A stretch of 64,000 nucleotides of DNA, taken from contig CAJXKK010000009.1 of assembly GCA_913055615.1 (NCBI GenBank), positions 1-64,000 on the forward strand, written 5' to 3'. Below the pieces are notes generated by a model. It was not told the DNA's origin, made no database searches, and was given only the letters and a program-made list of their open reading frames with translations. This DNA comes from an uncultured Ectothiorhodospiraceae bacterium. Lineage in GTDB: Bacteria > Pseudomonadota > Gammaproteobacteria > XJ16 > Halofilaceae. Made by a program: the position numbers and the translations under genes. Numbering within the stretch: position 1 is the stretch's first letter; each line of letters starts with the position of its first letter. Below, one piece after another: positions 33,484-41,692 of this stretch.

Positions 33484-34157
33484 ATGAGCAATGCGGATAC
33501 CAACAACAATCCCGACGCGAAGGCCGCCGACACAGAGGAGCTGACACGCGATACGAACTGCTCCGGCGTCTGCAGGACTGGCCCGAAACGCCGATGCTGG
33601 TTCTGGCGTTCGTGTGGCTGGCGCTGCTGCTGCCCGCGCTCCGCATCTTCCGCGCCTTCCGTGCATTCCGGTTACTCCGCCTGGCGAGGACCGGGCGGGG
33701 GTTGCGCCTGTTCCGGGTCGTCAGTTCCCTGAACCGCGGCATGAAGGCGCTGGGCGCAAGCCTGAGCCGACGCGGCTTCGGCGATGTGCTCGCGCTCACG
33801 GTGCTGGTCGCGTTCGCCGGCGTCACCGGGATATACGCCGTCGAGAACCACGGACCCGGCGGCCCGCACAGCTATATCGAGTCGCTGTGGTGGAGCGCAA
33901 TGCTCATAACGACGATGGGCTCGGAGTACTGGCCGCGGACTGCCGAAGCGCGTGTATTGTGCGTCTTCCCGGCGCTCTACGTCTTCGGTGTCTTCGGCTA
34001 CGTCACAGCGGCGCTCGCGACCTTCTTCGTTGGCCGCGACGCCGACAGCAGCGACGCAGAAGTCGCGGGCGCTGTACAGGTCGCCGTGCTCCGGGATGAA
34101 GTGATCGCTCTGCGCGATGAGATCCGCGCCCTGTCGCGACAATCGCCGGACTCATGA
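33484..34157 (+). pseudogene. Voltage-gated-type ion channel gene, broken by frameshift and internal deletion
   Basis: The first part reads MSNADTNNNPDAKAADTEEL in one frame. The homologous continuation (TRYELLRRLQDWPETPMLVLAF) is in another frame, so a frameshift lies near 33545-33560. The first membrane helix then joins directly to the S4-like LPALRIFRAFRAFRLLRLAR, so roughly two helices are missing. The rest is normal for the family: pore helix and filter-like LITTMGSEYWP, last helix, and a C-terminal coiled coil. The filter sequence differs from classical TVGYG. A shortened ATG start inside the gene cannot be excluded, but the product would lack the voltage-sensor fold. Confidence 0.7.
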
Positions 34158-34659
34158 CACGTATTCCCGGGACGCAAAAGCCCGTTGACGGAGATGCCGT
34201 AGCAACCCGAGGCCGCATACCCGCTTTCCTTGGTTCATTGTCGGTCTCGCGGCACCGGCTACTGAGCGCAGGCGTCATGTCGCTTCGACTAAAAGCAACA
34301 ACCGTGGAGGCGGCAACGCCCGAGGAATCCTCGGTAGTTCAGCAAGTTTTTGACCGGAGAAGGACCTCCAGTTGTTGCACAAAATGCAACAACTGATACC
34401 GCCACGGCACTCTCATCGGGCCTCGAAAGCGCTGGGCCTGGACCCGCGGTGCGCCGCCATCATTCCGCACGCTTGCCTCCCGGCGACACGATACTTCCGG
34501 ATCGTGCGGACCCGCGATTGCTGGAGGAGAAATGGGCGAAGTATCGAGACGGACGATAAAACGCTTAACCCGTGACCGCGACGACCGAGGCGCTGCGCAC
34601 TATCGTGCGCGCAGCCGGAATGCGATGATCGGCCGTGAGTGCACTCTGGACCAGCCCCG
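34158..34659. other. Gene-free stretch with a perfect 11-bp-arm hairpin
   Basis: About 500 bp between the broken channel and the hsdR stub. The only clear structure is CAGTTGTTGCA (34369-34379), CAAAA loop, and TGCAACAACTG (34385-34395). Short open frames are present but match nothing recognised. Confidence 0.6.
34369..34395. repeat. Hairpin copy 1, CAGTTGTTGCA-5-TGCAACAACTG
   Basis: Perfect 11-bp arms with a 5-base loop. A second copy with identical arms is at 37764-37790. Together they bracket the hsdR stub and the MazG/helicase module. Confidence 0.75.
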
Positions 34660-34890
34660 ATGCAGAACCAGGCCCCCAAACAGCGCGCCCGCAATCCCAT
34701 CGACGATCAGTTGCGGGCGTCCGGCTGGGTGGTGCAGGGCATGGCGGAGCTGAGTCCCGCGGCCGCGTGCGGTGTCGCGGTGCGCGAGTACCCCACGGAC
34801 ATGGGGCCGATGGACTATCTGCTGCTGGTCGACGGTCAGCCGGGCGGGCTGCTCCAGGCGAATTTACCTCCAAGGGTATTCTATGTCTGA
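34660..34890 (+). pseudogene. Type I restriction enzyme HsdR, N-terminal stub
   Basis: 76 codons, starting MQNQAPKQRARNPIDDQLRA. SGWVVQGMAELSPAAACGVA and VREYPTDMGPMDYLLLVDGQ correspond to the N-terminal nuclease domain of EcoEI-like HsdR subunits. The expected catalytic E-A-K that follows the VDG region is replaced by Q-A-N, where similarity ends abruptly (about 34862). The remaining roughly 700-900 residues of HsdR are absent. The frame runs 8 bp into mazG. hsdM survives at 39665, so this looks like the wreck of one type I restriction locus. Confidence 0.8.
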
Positions 34891-35254
34891 ATTCCAATAC
34901 CTTCGTGCCAAGGCTCGGGCATTCGCGGAAGCCCGCGACTGGGATCGATTCCATTCGCCCAAGAACCTCTCCATGGCGTTGTGCGGTGAGGCGGGGGAGC
35001 TGCTCGATCTGTTCCAGTGGCTGACCGAAGTGCAGTCGTATGAACTGACACCGGAGCAATATAGGGCGGCGGCCCATGAAGTTGCCGATGTCCAGATTTA
35101 CTTGCTGCGTCTGGCGGACAAGCTCGACATTGATATTCCGAAAGCGTTCGAGGAGAAGATGGCCATAAACGAGCAACGTTACCCTGCAGACCAGGCGCGG
35201 GGATCGGCGCGAAAATACACGGCATATCAGAATCCAGACGACACTAATCCGTGA
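34883..35254 (+). CDS. MazG-like nucleotide pyrophosphohydrolase
   Basis: All-alpha NTP pyrophosphatase of 123 residues, MSEFQYLRAKARAFAEARDW at the start. The metal-binding motifs are E36-x2-E39 (EAGELLDLFQW) and E66-x2-D69 (HEVADV). Length and motifs match single-domain dCTP/NTP pyrophosphatases, not the two-domain MazG. The start is at the junction with the hsdR stub. It overlaps the next gene by 4 bp (GTGA), so both are made together. GC content is visibly lower than in the chromosome around it. Likely role: hydrolyse nucleotides during infection or stress; the substrate cannot be read from the sequence. Confidence 0.88.
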   Translation: MSEFQYLRAKARAFAEARDWDRFHSPKNLSMALCGEAGELLDLFQWLTEVQSYELTPEQYRAAAHEVADVQIYLLRLADKLDIDIPKAFEEKMAINEQRYPADQARGSARKYTAYQNPDDTNP

Positions 35255-37632
35255 TTGTCTATAACGCCAACAAGGTCACCTTCATCGAGGATGTTCGCCT
35301 CAACCGCATTCACGAAAAGATCCTATTGGAGTTCCGGCTGCGACTTTCCCGGTCGGTGGCGACCAGTGAGCTGGAGTCGTGGCGGAATTCACTGCAGTTC
35401 ATGTCGAATCTGTTGAGCGATCCGGATATTCCAGAGGATGCTGGCGTATCACTTGAATACCATATCCCGCTCACCAGCAAGCGCATCGACTTCATTCTCA
35501 CTGGAGAGAGCGCTCAGAATGAAGAAACTGCTGTCATCGTCGAGCTCAAGCAATGGCAGCAGGTGGAGGCGCTGGAAAAAGACGGGATCGTCCGCACCCC
35601 GCTGGGGGGAGGATTGCGGGAGACCAGTCACCCGTCTTATCAGGCCTGGACGTACGCCGCCCTGATAGAGGACTACAACGAAACCGTTCGCCTCGAATCG
35701 ATCCGGCTGGCCCCCTGTGCCTATCTCCACAATCTGGATGATGGCAGTGCGGTTAATGACCCGGTATATGCGCACCACACGGCCCGAGCGCCCGTGTTCA
35801 TATCGCGCGATGCTGAACGCCTGGCCGGCTTCCTCAAGCAGCATGTCCGCCATGGTGACCGGCGAAACATCATGTATCGCATCGAGAACGGCCGCATCCG
35901 GCCGTCGCGGGGTCTGGCCGATGCCGTGCTCGATATGCTGCGGGGCAATGACGCGTTCGTTATGATCGATGATCAGAAGGTGGCCTTTGAGACTGCCATC
36001 GGTCTGGCCTACCGCGCCCAGGAGGAAGAGCGACAGGTCCTGATCGTCGAGGGCGGGCCGGGGACCGGGAAGTCGGTGCTGGCCGTCAACCTGTTGGCAC
36101 GCCTAACGGACCGCGAACTCGTTACCCAGTACGTCTCCCGCAACGCGGCCCCTCGTGCGGTCTATGAAGCCCACCTCACCGGGTCGTTCAGCAAGAGCCG
36201 CATCAGCAACCTTTTCCGGGGATCGGGCGCGTTCACTGAAACCGACCCTGATACGTTCGATGCGCTGCTGGTAGACGAAGCGCACCGGCTTAATGAGAAA
36301 AGTGGCCTCTACGGCAACCTTGGCGAGCACCAGGTCAAGGAGATCATGCAGGCCGCCCGGCTGTCTGTATTTTTTGTGGATGAAGCACAGCGAGTCACGC
36401 TGAAGGACGTCGGAACGCGGGCCGAGATCCGCCGCTGGGCCGAACATCTGGGCGCCCAGGTCACAGAGCTTGGGCTGGCTTCGCAGTTCCGGTGTGGCGG
36501 CTCGGACGGCTACCTCGCTTTTGTCGATCAGCTACTCCAGATACGCGACACGGCCAACGAGGACATCGAGTCGCTCGATTATGAAGTCCAGGTGGTGGAC
36601 TCACCCCAGGCCCTGCGCCAGGCGGTGCTGTCCCGTAATGCGAACAATCGTGCCCGGATGATCGCCGGGTATTGCTGGGACTGGAACAGCAAGAAGGACC
36701 CGGCCGCCATGGACATCAAGCTGCCGGAGCATGATTTCGCTGCACAGTGGAATCTGACCAAGGATGGCAGCCTTTGGGCGGTAGCCGAGCGCTCGGTGGA
36801 GCAGATCGGCTGTATCCATACCATTCAGGGACTTGAACTCGACTATGTCGGCGTGATCATCGGCCCGGACTTGGTGGTGCGTAATGGCGAGATCCAGACC
36901 GATGGTCGCCAGCGTTCGTCCCACGACCGGTCGGTGCGAGGCATTCGCAAGCTCTACAAGGAGGATCCGGACGCAGCCGAGCGCCAGGCTGATGAAATCA
37001 TTAAAAATACCTACCGGACGCTGCTCACCCGCGGCATGAAGGGCTGTTTCGTGTTCTCCACGGACCCGGAGACGAATGAGTGGTTCCGGCAGCAGATCGA
37101 AACGCCATCCGCCAACCCGGTCATCCGCGCGGCCGACTATGAGGGCCTGCCTTACCCGCTGGTGGCCCCCGAGGAAGTGGAACCCTACGAAAATGCCCTG
37201 CCGGTATTCGACCTGGCGGTGGCGGCAGGCGAGTTCAGTGACCTGCAATCCGTTGAAGACTGTGACTGGATCCAGCGGCCGGACTGGCTGAAGGCGGAGC
37301 CAGGGTATTTCGTGACTCGGGTGATCGGCGAGTCCATGAACAAACGCATACCCAACGCTTCATGGTGCGTATTCCGGGCCAATCCGGCCGGGACGCGTGA
37401 AGGCAAGATCGTTCTGGTATCGCATCGGGACATCCAGGACGATGACACCGGCGGGCGCTATACCGTGAAGCGATACCATAGCGAAAAGGCGGTCGACGAG
37501 GACGGCCAGTGGTACCACACTCGTATCGTACTCAAGCCTGAGAGTCGACTGTTTGGCTACTCCAATATCGAGCTGGAAGAAGAGGCGGCGGTAGATTTGC
37601 GTGTCATCGGGGAGCTGGTAACCACACTGTGA
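35251..37632 (+). CDS. PD-(D/E)XK nuclease - DUF2075 superfamily-1 helicase - LexA-like S24 protease fusion
   Basis: A 793-residue protein from a GTG start coupled to mazG. Residues 60-110 hold a PD-(D/E)XK-type nuclease core: RIDF with D80 and VIVELKQW with E98 and K100. The helicase (about 240-620, DUF2075) has Walker A GGPGTGKS (268-275), Walker B LLVDEAHR (340-346), a second VDEAQR (376-381), QFRCGG, and HTIQGLELDYVGVIIG (523-538). The C-terminal S24 domain has a LexA-like Ala659-Gly660 site in AVAAGEF, the nucleophile S695 in VIGESM and the general base K740 in YTVKRY. Gly-to-Ser spacing is 35 (LexA 34) and Ser-to-Lys 45 (LexA 37, with an insert here). I infer a stress-activated, self-cleaving defence effector. 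An alternative is a repair helicase with a regulatory tail. Confidence 0.85.
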   Translation: MIVYNANKVTFIEDVRLNRIHEKILLEFRLRLSRSVATSELESWRNSLQFMSNLLSDPDIPEDAGVSLEYHIPLTSKRIDFILTGESAQNEETAVIVELKQWQQVEALEKDGIVRTPLGGGLRETSHPSYQAWTYAALIEDYNETVRLESIRLAPCAYLHNLDDGSAVNDPVYAHHTARAPVFISRDAERLAGFLKQHVRHGDRRNIMYRIENGRIRPSRGLADAVLDMLRGNDAFVMIDDQKVAFETAIGLAYRAQEEERQVLIVEGGPGTGKSVLAVNLLARLTDRELVTQYVSRNAAPRAVYEAHLTGSFSKSRISNLFRGSGAFTETDPDTFDALLVDEAHRLNEKSGLYGNLGEHQVKEIMQAARLSVFFVDEAQRVTLKDVGTRAEIRRWAEHLGAQVTELGLASQFRCGGSDGYLAFVDQLLQIRDTANEDIESLDYEVQVVDSPQALRQAVLSRNANNRARMIAGYCWDWNSKKDPAAMDIKLPEHDFAAQWNLTKDGSLWAVAERSVEQIGCIHTIQGLELDYVGVIIGPDLVVRNGEIQTDGRQRSSHDRSVRGIRKLYKEDPDAAERQADEIIKNTYRTLLTRGMKGCFVFSTDPETNEWFRQQIETPSANPVIRAADYEGLPYPLVAPEEVEPYENALPVFDLAVAAGEFSDLQSVEDCDWIQRPDWLKAEPGYFVTRVIGESMNKRIPNASWCVFRANPAGTREGKIVLVSHRDIQDDDTGGRYTVKRYHSEKAVDEDGQWYHTRIVLKPESRLFGYSNIELEEEAAVDLRVIGELVTTL

Positions 37633-37969
37633 ATGAGCGCTGCTCAGGGCTGCGCTCACTTCTGAGAGATCTCAAGTAGTTTAAAAGGCACGGAGAAACG
37701 CGCGTTCATTGAGTTGTCCGTACGTGAGCAACCCAAACATTTGACGGCTATGAGATCACGATGCAGTTGTTGCAGAACGTGCAACAACTGCCGCTGGGTA
37801 AATACGGTCAGACGCCTATGGTGGTGGACAAGGGACTTTACGAGTGAAATGGACATCCCCAAAAGATGGGGCTTCCATGGCGACCTGAGTTGCATTTCCG
37901 TTGTCACCTACAAGCTGGGGATTCCCACGGGGCGAGGGCAGGTAAACGCATGACCAGCAGGGATCCTGT
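37633..37969. other. Gap after the helicase fusion with hairpin copy 2
   Basis: 337 bp with no supported gene. Besides the hairpin it has a region (37848-37952) whose plus-strand reading (PKRWGFHGDLSC) is faintly like an HsdS target-domain edge, but too weak to call. Confidence 0.4.
37764..37790. repeat. Hairpin copy 2, CAGTTGTTGCA-5-TGCAACAACTG
   Basis: Arms identical to those at 34369-34395; the loop is GAACG. It lies 131 bp after the stop of the helicase fusion. Confidence 0.75.
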
Positions 37970-38345
37970 ATGAGCGAGATCGTGATATTCGATGGATGAT
38001 GCGCCGTCGGTGGAGGTCGGGTTGGAGAACGAGACCGTTTGGCTGCGTCAGCAACAGATGGCTCAGCTATTCGACCGGGATCGTAATGTGAGCGGTCGTC
38101 ACACCCGCAACCTGTTTCGGGAGGACGAGTTGGAGGAAGAAAGCAATGTGCAAAAATTGCACGTCGCCGGCGCAGATTGGCTGACTGCCTTCGACAGCCT
38201 CGGCGAGAACTCTCGGGCTCGGTGCATCTTGATGAAGATTGGCCGGCTCGTGGAGCAGGTGAAAGCGGCAACCCCTAAGGATTTGTTAGCAGTTCTGCAA
38301 AGGTGGCGGCTGCCAGCGCGGGTGAAGGCCGTTGGATCACGATAA
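37970..38345 (+). pseudogene. RhuM-family protein, truncated and frameshifted
   Basis: Starts MSEIVIFDG, as RhuM proteins do, then hits a stop in frame. The homologous continuation is one frame over: VEVGLENETVWLRQQQMAQL and LFREDELEEESNVQKLHVAG, which is the winged-helix-like N-terminal half of RhuM. After AGAD the similarity ends and the next 55 residues are not recognised. RhuM genes are frequent passengers in type I restriction loci, which fits hsdR and hsdM remnants on both sides. Confidence 0.72.
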
Positions 38346-38557
38346 GAGCGACCGAGACGGACCCTCCGGCCGAGCCAGGCAAACATGCCGAATGAATCTG
38401 GGGCACCGTGTTGCGGTCTCCAGCGCCTCCGTTTGCCACCTGCACGCTGGTCATGCTTGCTGTTCAAAACCGCCCGGATCTGAGAAGATCGCCTCCGACG
38501 TGCTCAAAAAACAAGATTATTGAGCGTTCTCAGCCGTTCATTGACCGCGGGACTGCC
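38346..38557. other. Gap upstream of fic
   Basis: 212 bp without a supported gene. It contains AAAACAAGATTATT, the most AT-rich patch before fic, which may hold its promoter; no clear boxes. Confidence 0.3.
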
Positions 38558-39646
38558 ATGACGACGGACGCGAACCGCCATTTCCCGCCCGCCGAGTCGC
38601 TGGAGACACCGGCGGTGTTGCGGGCGCTGGTGCCCGCGCACCGCTATCTCGCCGAGCTCAAGGGCGTGGCGCGGACCATCCCGAACGAGGGGCTGCTCGT
38701 GTCCACTCTTTCTCTGCAGGAGGCGCAGAGCAGCTCCGAGATCGAGAACATCATCACCACCCAGGATGCCCTCTACCGCTATCAGATCCAGCCCGCGTCG
38801 GTGGATCCCGCCAGCAAGGAAGTGGCGTGGTATGCGAAGGGTCTGGAGGTGGGGTTCCGGGCGGTTCGCGAGACCGGGCTGCTGACCTCGAACACCATCC
38901 TCCAGGTGCAGGCCACGCTCGAGGGCAACGATGCCGGCTTCCGCAGGACGCCGGGGACCGTGCTGCGCAACGAGCAGAGCGGTGAGGTCGTATACGAACC
39001 GCCTTCGCCCGACCGGGTGCCGGCGCTGATGACCGAACTCGAGGACTATCTGCACGCCGATGGTCCCGAAGACCCATTGGTCCGCATGGCGGTCATACAC
39101 CACCAGTTCGAGACCATTCATCCCTTCTACGATGGCAATGGCCGGACCGGGCGGATCCTCAATATCCTGTTCCTGGTGCGTGCGGGGCTGCTCGATTCAC
39201 CGATCCTCTATCTCAGCCGGTACATCAGCCAGACCAAAGGCACGTACTACGCCGAGCTGCAGCGGGTGCGCGAGACCGGCGACTGGGAGGGCTGGTTGCT
39301 GTACCTCCTGCGGGGCATCGCCGTCACCGCACGGCACACCACCGAGCTCGTAGAGGCCATCGGTCGGCTGCTGCAAGAGCACAAGCATGCCATACGTGAG
39401 GGCTACAAGTTCTACAGCCAGGACCTGATCAACAACATCTTCCGCCACCCCTATACGAAGGTGGCCTTTGTCGAGCAGGACCTCGGGGTCTCGCGGGCAA
39501 CGGCAACGCGCTATCTGGACGCCCTCGCCAAAGGCGGGATTCTGGACAAGTACCGGCTGGGGCGCGAGAACTACTACGTCAACCGCGAACTGGTCTATCT
39601 CCTGTTCGAGCTGCCGCCCATGGACATCGAGCCGACGGACCACTGA
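38558..39646 (+). CDS. Fic-domain protein with N-terminal inhibitory helix and C-terminal winged helix
   Basis: Fic enzymes transfer AMP or other nucleotide groups to target proteins. The 362-residue product has the full active-site motif HPFYDGNGRTGR (188-199). Before it, at 59-64, SSEIEN fits the inhibitory (S/T)xxxE(G/N) motif, so the enzyme should be autoinhibited (class II). Residues about 290-360 look like a winged helix (SRATATRYLDALAKGGILDKYR). The start ATG at 38558 gives MTTDANRHFPPAESLETPAV. It lies 18 bp upstream of hsdM and is likely co-transcribed; Fic genes are common passengers in type I restriction operons. Confidence 0.92.
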   Translation: MTTDANRHFPPAESLETPAVLRALVPAHRYLAELKGVARTIPNEGLLVSTLSLQEAQSSSEIENIITTQDALYRYQIQPASVDPASKEVAWYAKGLEVGFRAVRETGLLTSNTILQVQATLEGNDAGFRRTPGTVLRNEQSGEVVYEPPSPDRVPALMTELEDYLHADGPEDPLVRMAVIHHQFETIHPFYDGNGRTGRILNILFLVRAGLLDSPILYLSRYISQTKGTYYAELQRVRETGDWEGWLLYLLRGIAVTARHTTELVEAIGRLLQEHKHAIREGYKFYSQDLINNIFRHPYTKVAFVEQDLGVSRATATRYLDALAKGGILDKYRLGRENYYVNRELVYLLFELPPMDIEPTDH

Positions 39647-39664
39647 ACAAGGGCAAAAGACGCG

Positions 39665-41146
39665 ATGAACGCCGAGAATCTGATCGCCAAGGTCTGGAAC
39701 TTCTGCCACATGCTGCGCGACGACGGCGTGAGCTATGGCGATTACCTGGAGCAGCTCACCTACCTGATCTTCCTGAAGATGGCGGAGGAGTACCGCCACA
39801 AGCCGTGGAATCGTGACGTCGGCATCCCGGAAGGGTACGACTGGAACAGCCTCAAGGCGCGCAAGGGCGCGGAGCTGGAGGCCCATTACATCGAGCTGCT
39901 GCGCGAACTGGGCCAGCAGAAGGGCATGCTCGGGCAGATCTTCACCAAGGCGCAGAACAAGATCCAGGACCCCGCCAAGCTGGCCCGGCTGATCGAGATG
40001 ATCGACGCCGAGACCTGGGTCATGCTCGATGCCGAGGTGAAGGGCGATCTGTACGAGGGGCTGCTGGAGCGCAACGCCCAGGACACCAAGTCCGGCGCCG
40101 GCCAGTACTTCACGCCGCGCCCGCTGATCCGCGCGATGGTCGAGTGCGTGCAGCCGAAGCCGGGCGGCACCGTGGCCGATCCGGCCTGCGGGACCGGCGG
40201 CTTCTTCCTGGCCGCGTATGACTTCATCAAGGAACACTACCTCGATGAGATGAGCGGCGAGGAGAAGAAGGCGCTCAAGCACGAGACCTTCCATGGCCAC
40301 GAGATCGTGCCCGCCGCGCGGCGCATGTGCCTGATGAATCTGTTCCTGCACAACATCGGCGACATCGGCGATGAGCCAACGATCTCCCCGACGGACGCGC
40401 TGCTCGCGGAGAGCCCGAAGCGCCATGACTACGTCCTCGCCAATCCGCCCTTCGGCAAGAAGAGTACGCTCACCGTCACCAACGACGCCGGCGAGCAGGA
40501 GAAGGAGGACTTCGTCTACAACCGGCAGGATTTCTGGACCACGACCTCGAACAAGCAGCTCAACTTCGTCCAGCACATCCGCACGATGCTCAAGGAGAAC
40601 GGCCAGGCCGCCGTGGTGGTGCCGGACAACGTGCTGTTCGAGGGCGGCGCCGGTGAAACCGTGCGCCGCAAGCTGCTCGAGACGACCGAGCTTCACACCA
40701 TTCTGCGTCTGCCGACCGGGATCTTTTACGCCCACGGCGTCAAAGCGAACGTGCTGTTCTTCGACGGCCGGCCCGGCCGCGCGGAGCCGTGGACGGACGC
40801 GGTCTGGTTCTACGACTACCGCACCAACATCCACCACACGCTCAAGAAAAAGCCGCTGCGCGACGAACACCTGCGTGATTTCATCGAATGTTATCGGTCC
40901 GGTGAGCGCCACAAGCGCGAGGAGACCTGGAGCGAGGACAACCCGGGCGGACGCTGGCGCCGATACAGCCGGGAGGAGATCTTCCAGCGCGACAAGACCA
41001 GCCTGGACATCTTCTGGCTGCGTGACGATTCGCTGGGTGATCTGGACAACCTGCCTGAGCCCGATGACATCGCTCAGGAGATCGTCGAGAACCTGGAGTC
41101 TGGACTGGAGAGTTTTCGCAGCGTGCTGGCCGAGCTGGAACGCTGA
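39665..41146 (+). CDS. hsdM: Type I restriction-modification DNA methyltransferase subunit (HsdM)
   Basis: Adenine-N6 methyltransferase subunit of 493 residues, the normal length. The N-terminal helical domain (LIAKVWNFCHMLRDDGVSYG) is followed by SAM motif I DPACGTGGF (172-180) and catalytic motif IV NPPF (260-263). The C-terminal coiled coil that contacts HsdS is present. HsdM needs HsdS to choose a target, and no hsdS and no intact hsdR lie in the window, so this gene may be functionally orphaned, or work with an S subunit encoded elsewhere. Confidence 0.95.
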   Translation: MNAENLIAKVWNFCHMLRDDGVSYGDYLEQLTYLIFLKMAEEYRHKPWNRDVGIPEGYDWNSLKARKGAELEAHYIELLRELGQQKGMLGQIFTKAQNKIQDPAKLARLIEMIDAETWVMLDAEVKGDLYEGLLERNAQDTKSGAGQYFTPRPLIRAMVECVQPKPGGTVADPACGTGGFFLAAYDFIKEHYLDEMSGEEKKALKHETFHGHEIVPAARRMCLMNLFLHNIGDIGDEPTISPTDALLAESPKRHDYVLANPPFGKKSTLTVTNDAGEQEKEDFVYNRQDFWTTTSNKQLNFVQHIRTMLKENGQAAVVVPDNVLFEGGAGETVRRKLLETTELHTILRLPTGIFYAHGVKANVLFFDGRPGRAEPWTDAVWFYDYRTNIHHTLKKKPLRDEHLRDFIECYRSGERHKREETWSEDNPGGRWRRYSREEIFQRDKTSLDIFWLRDDSLGDLDNLPEPDDIAQEIVENLESGLESFRSVLAELER

Positions 41147-41218
41147 TCACGTTGTGGGCGGTGGAGGTGAGGCGGGCAACCCGTTGAATCGATTCGCGCA
41201 ATGGTCTGGAGAAGGGCA

Positions 41219-41668
41219 GTGGCATACGTATCGCATGAACTCATGGAGAAAACGTGGCAGGAGGTGGCCTCCAGAGGCGTCGGTCCGATAGGCAGGATGC
41301 AGAAGCGGCATCAGAAGGAGCGGAAGGCGCTGGTGAATTTCGCGTATGTCCATATATTCGAACTCCGCGAGGACGCCGCCGGGGTCGGGCTATTTGTATT
41401 CCATGTGATCGTGGAGGTGTTCTCCCGCGTTACTCCCCGTCCCGGCAAGGTACGGCAATCTGCAATCGATCGGGTCCAGGCACAGCCCGCCGAAGAGTTG
41501 GCGCAGCAGACCCGTCAATGCGAACCCCACGTGGCCCAGTATCTGGTGGACGCCCTTACTGAAGAAGATGACGATGTCGCGCTTTCGGAGGAGGAACGTG
41601 TCCATTGCGCGTGGGTGCTGCAGGCGGTGATCGTGTGCCTGCATCGGGCCTGCGAAAGGCGGGCGTAG
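41219..41668 (+). CDS. Hypothetical protein downstream of hsdM
   Basis: Probable GTG start at 41219 (VAYVSHELMEKTW), with AGAAGGG just upstream; 149 residues. The product is soluble, rich in charged residues and helical. It contains ALVNFAYVHIFELREDAAGV and ends in two cysteine-containing helices (VLQAVIVCLHRACERRA). No family is recognised. It could belong to the restriction island or be a decayed frame; the composition is protein-like and the start is credible. Confidence 0.5.
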   Translation: MAYVSHELMEKTWQEVASRGVGPIGRMQKRHQKERKALVNFAYVHIFELREDAAGVGLFVFHVIVEVFSRVTPRPGKVRQSAIDRVQAQPAEELAQQTRQCEPHVAQYLVDALTEEDDDVALSEEERVHCAWVLQAVIVCLHRACERRA

Positions 41669-41692
41669 TGCCAGGCGCGCGTGAAATCCGTT

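Noticed and set aside
34154-34396. An 80-codon plus-strand frame after the ion channel
   Set aside because: It runs through the hairpin, has no ribosome site and no similarity.
37848-37952. Fragment of hsdS after the helicase fusion
   Set aside because: A dozen residues faintly like a target-recognition domain edge are not enough, and no conserved repeat is present.
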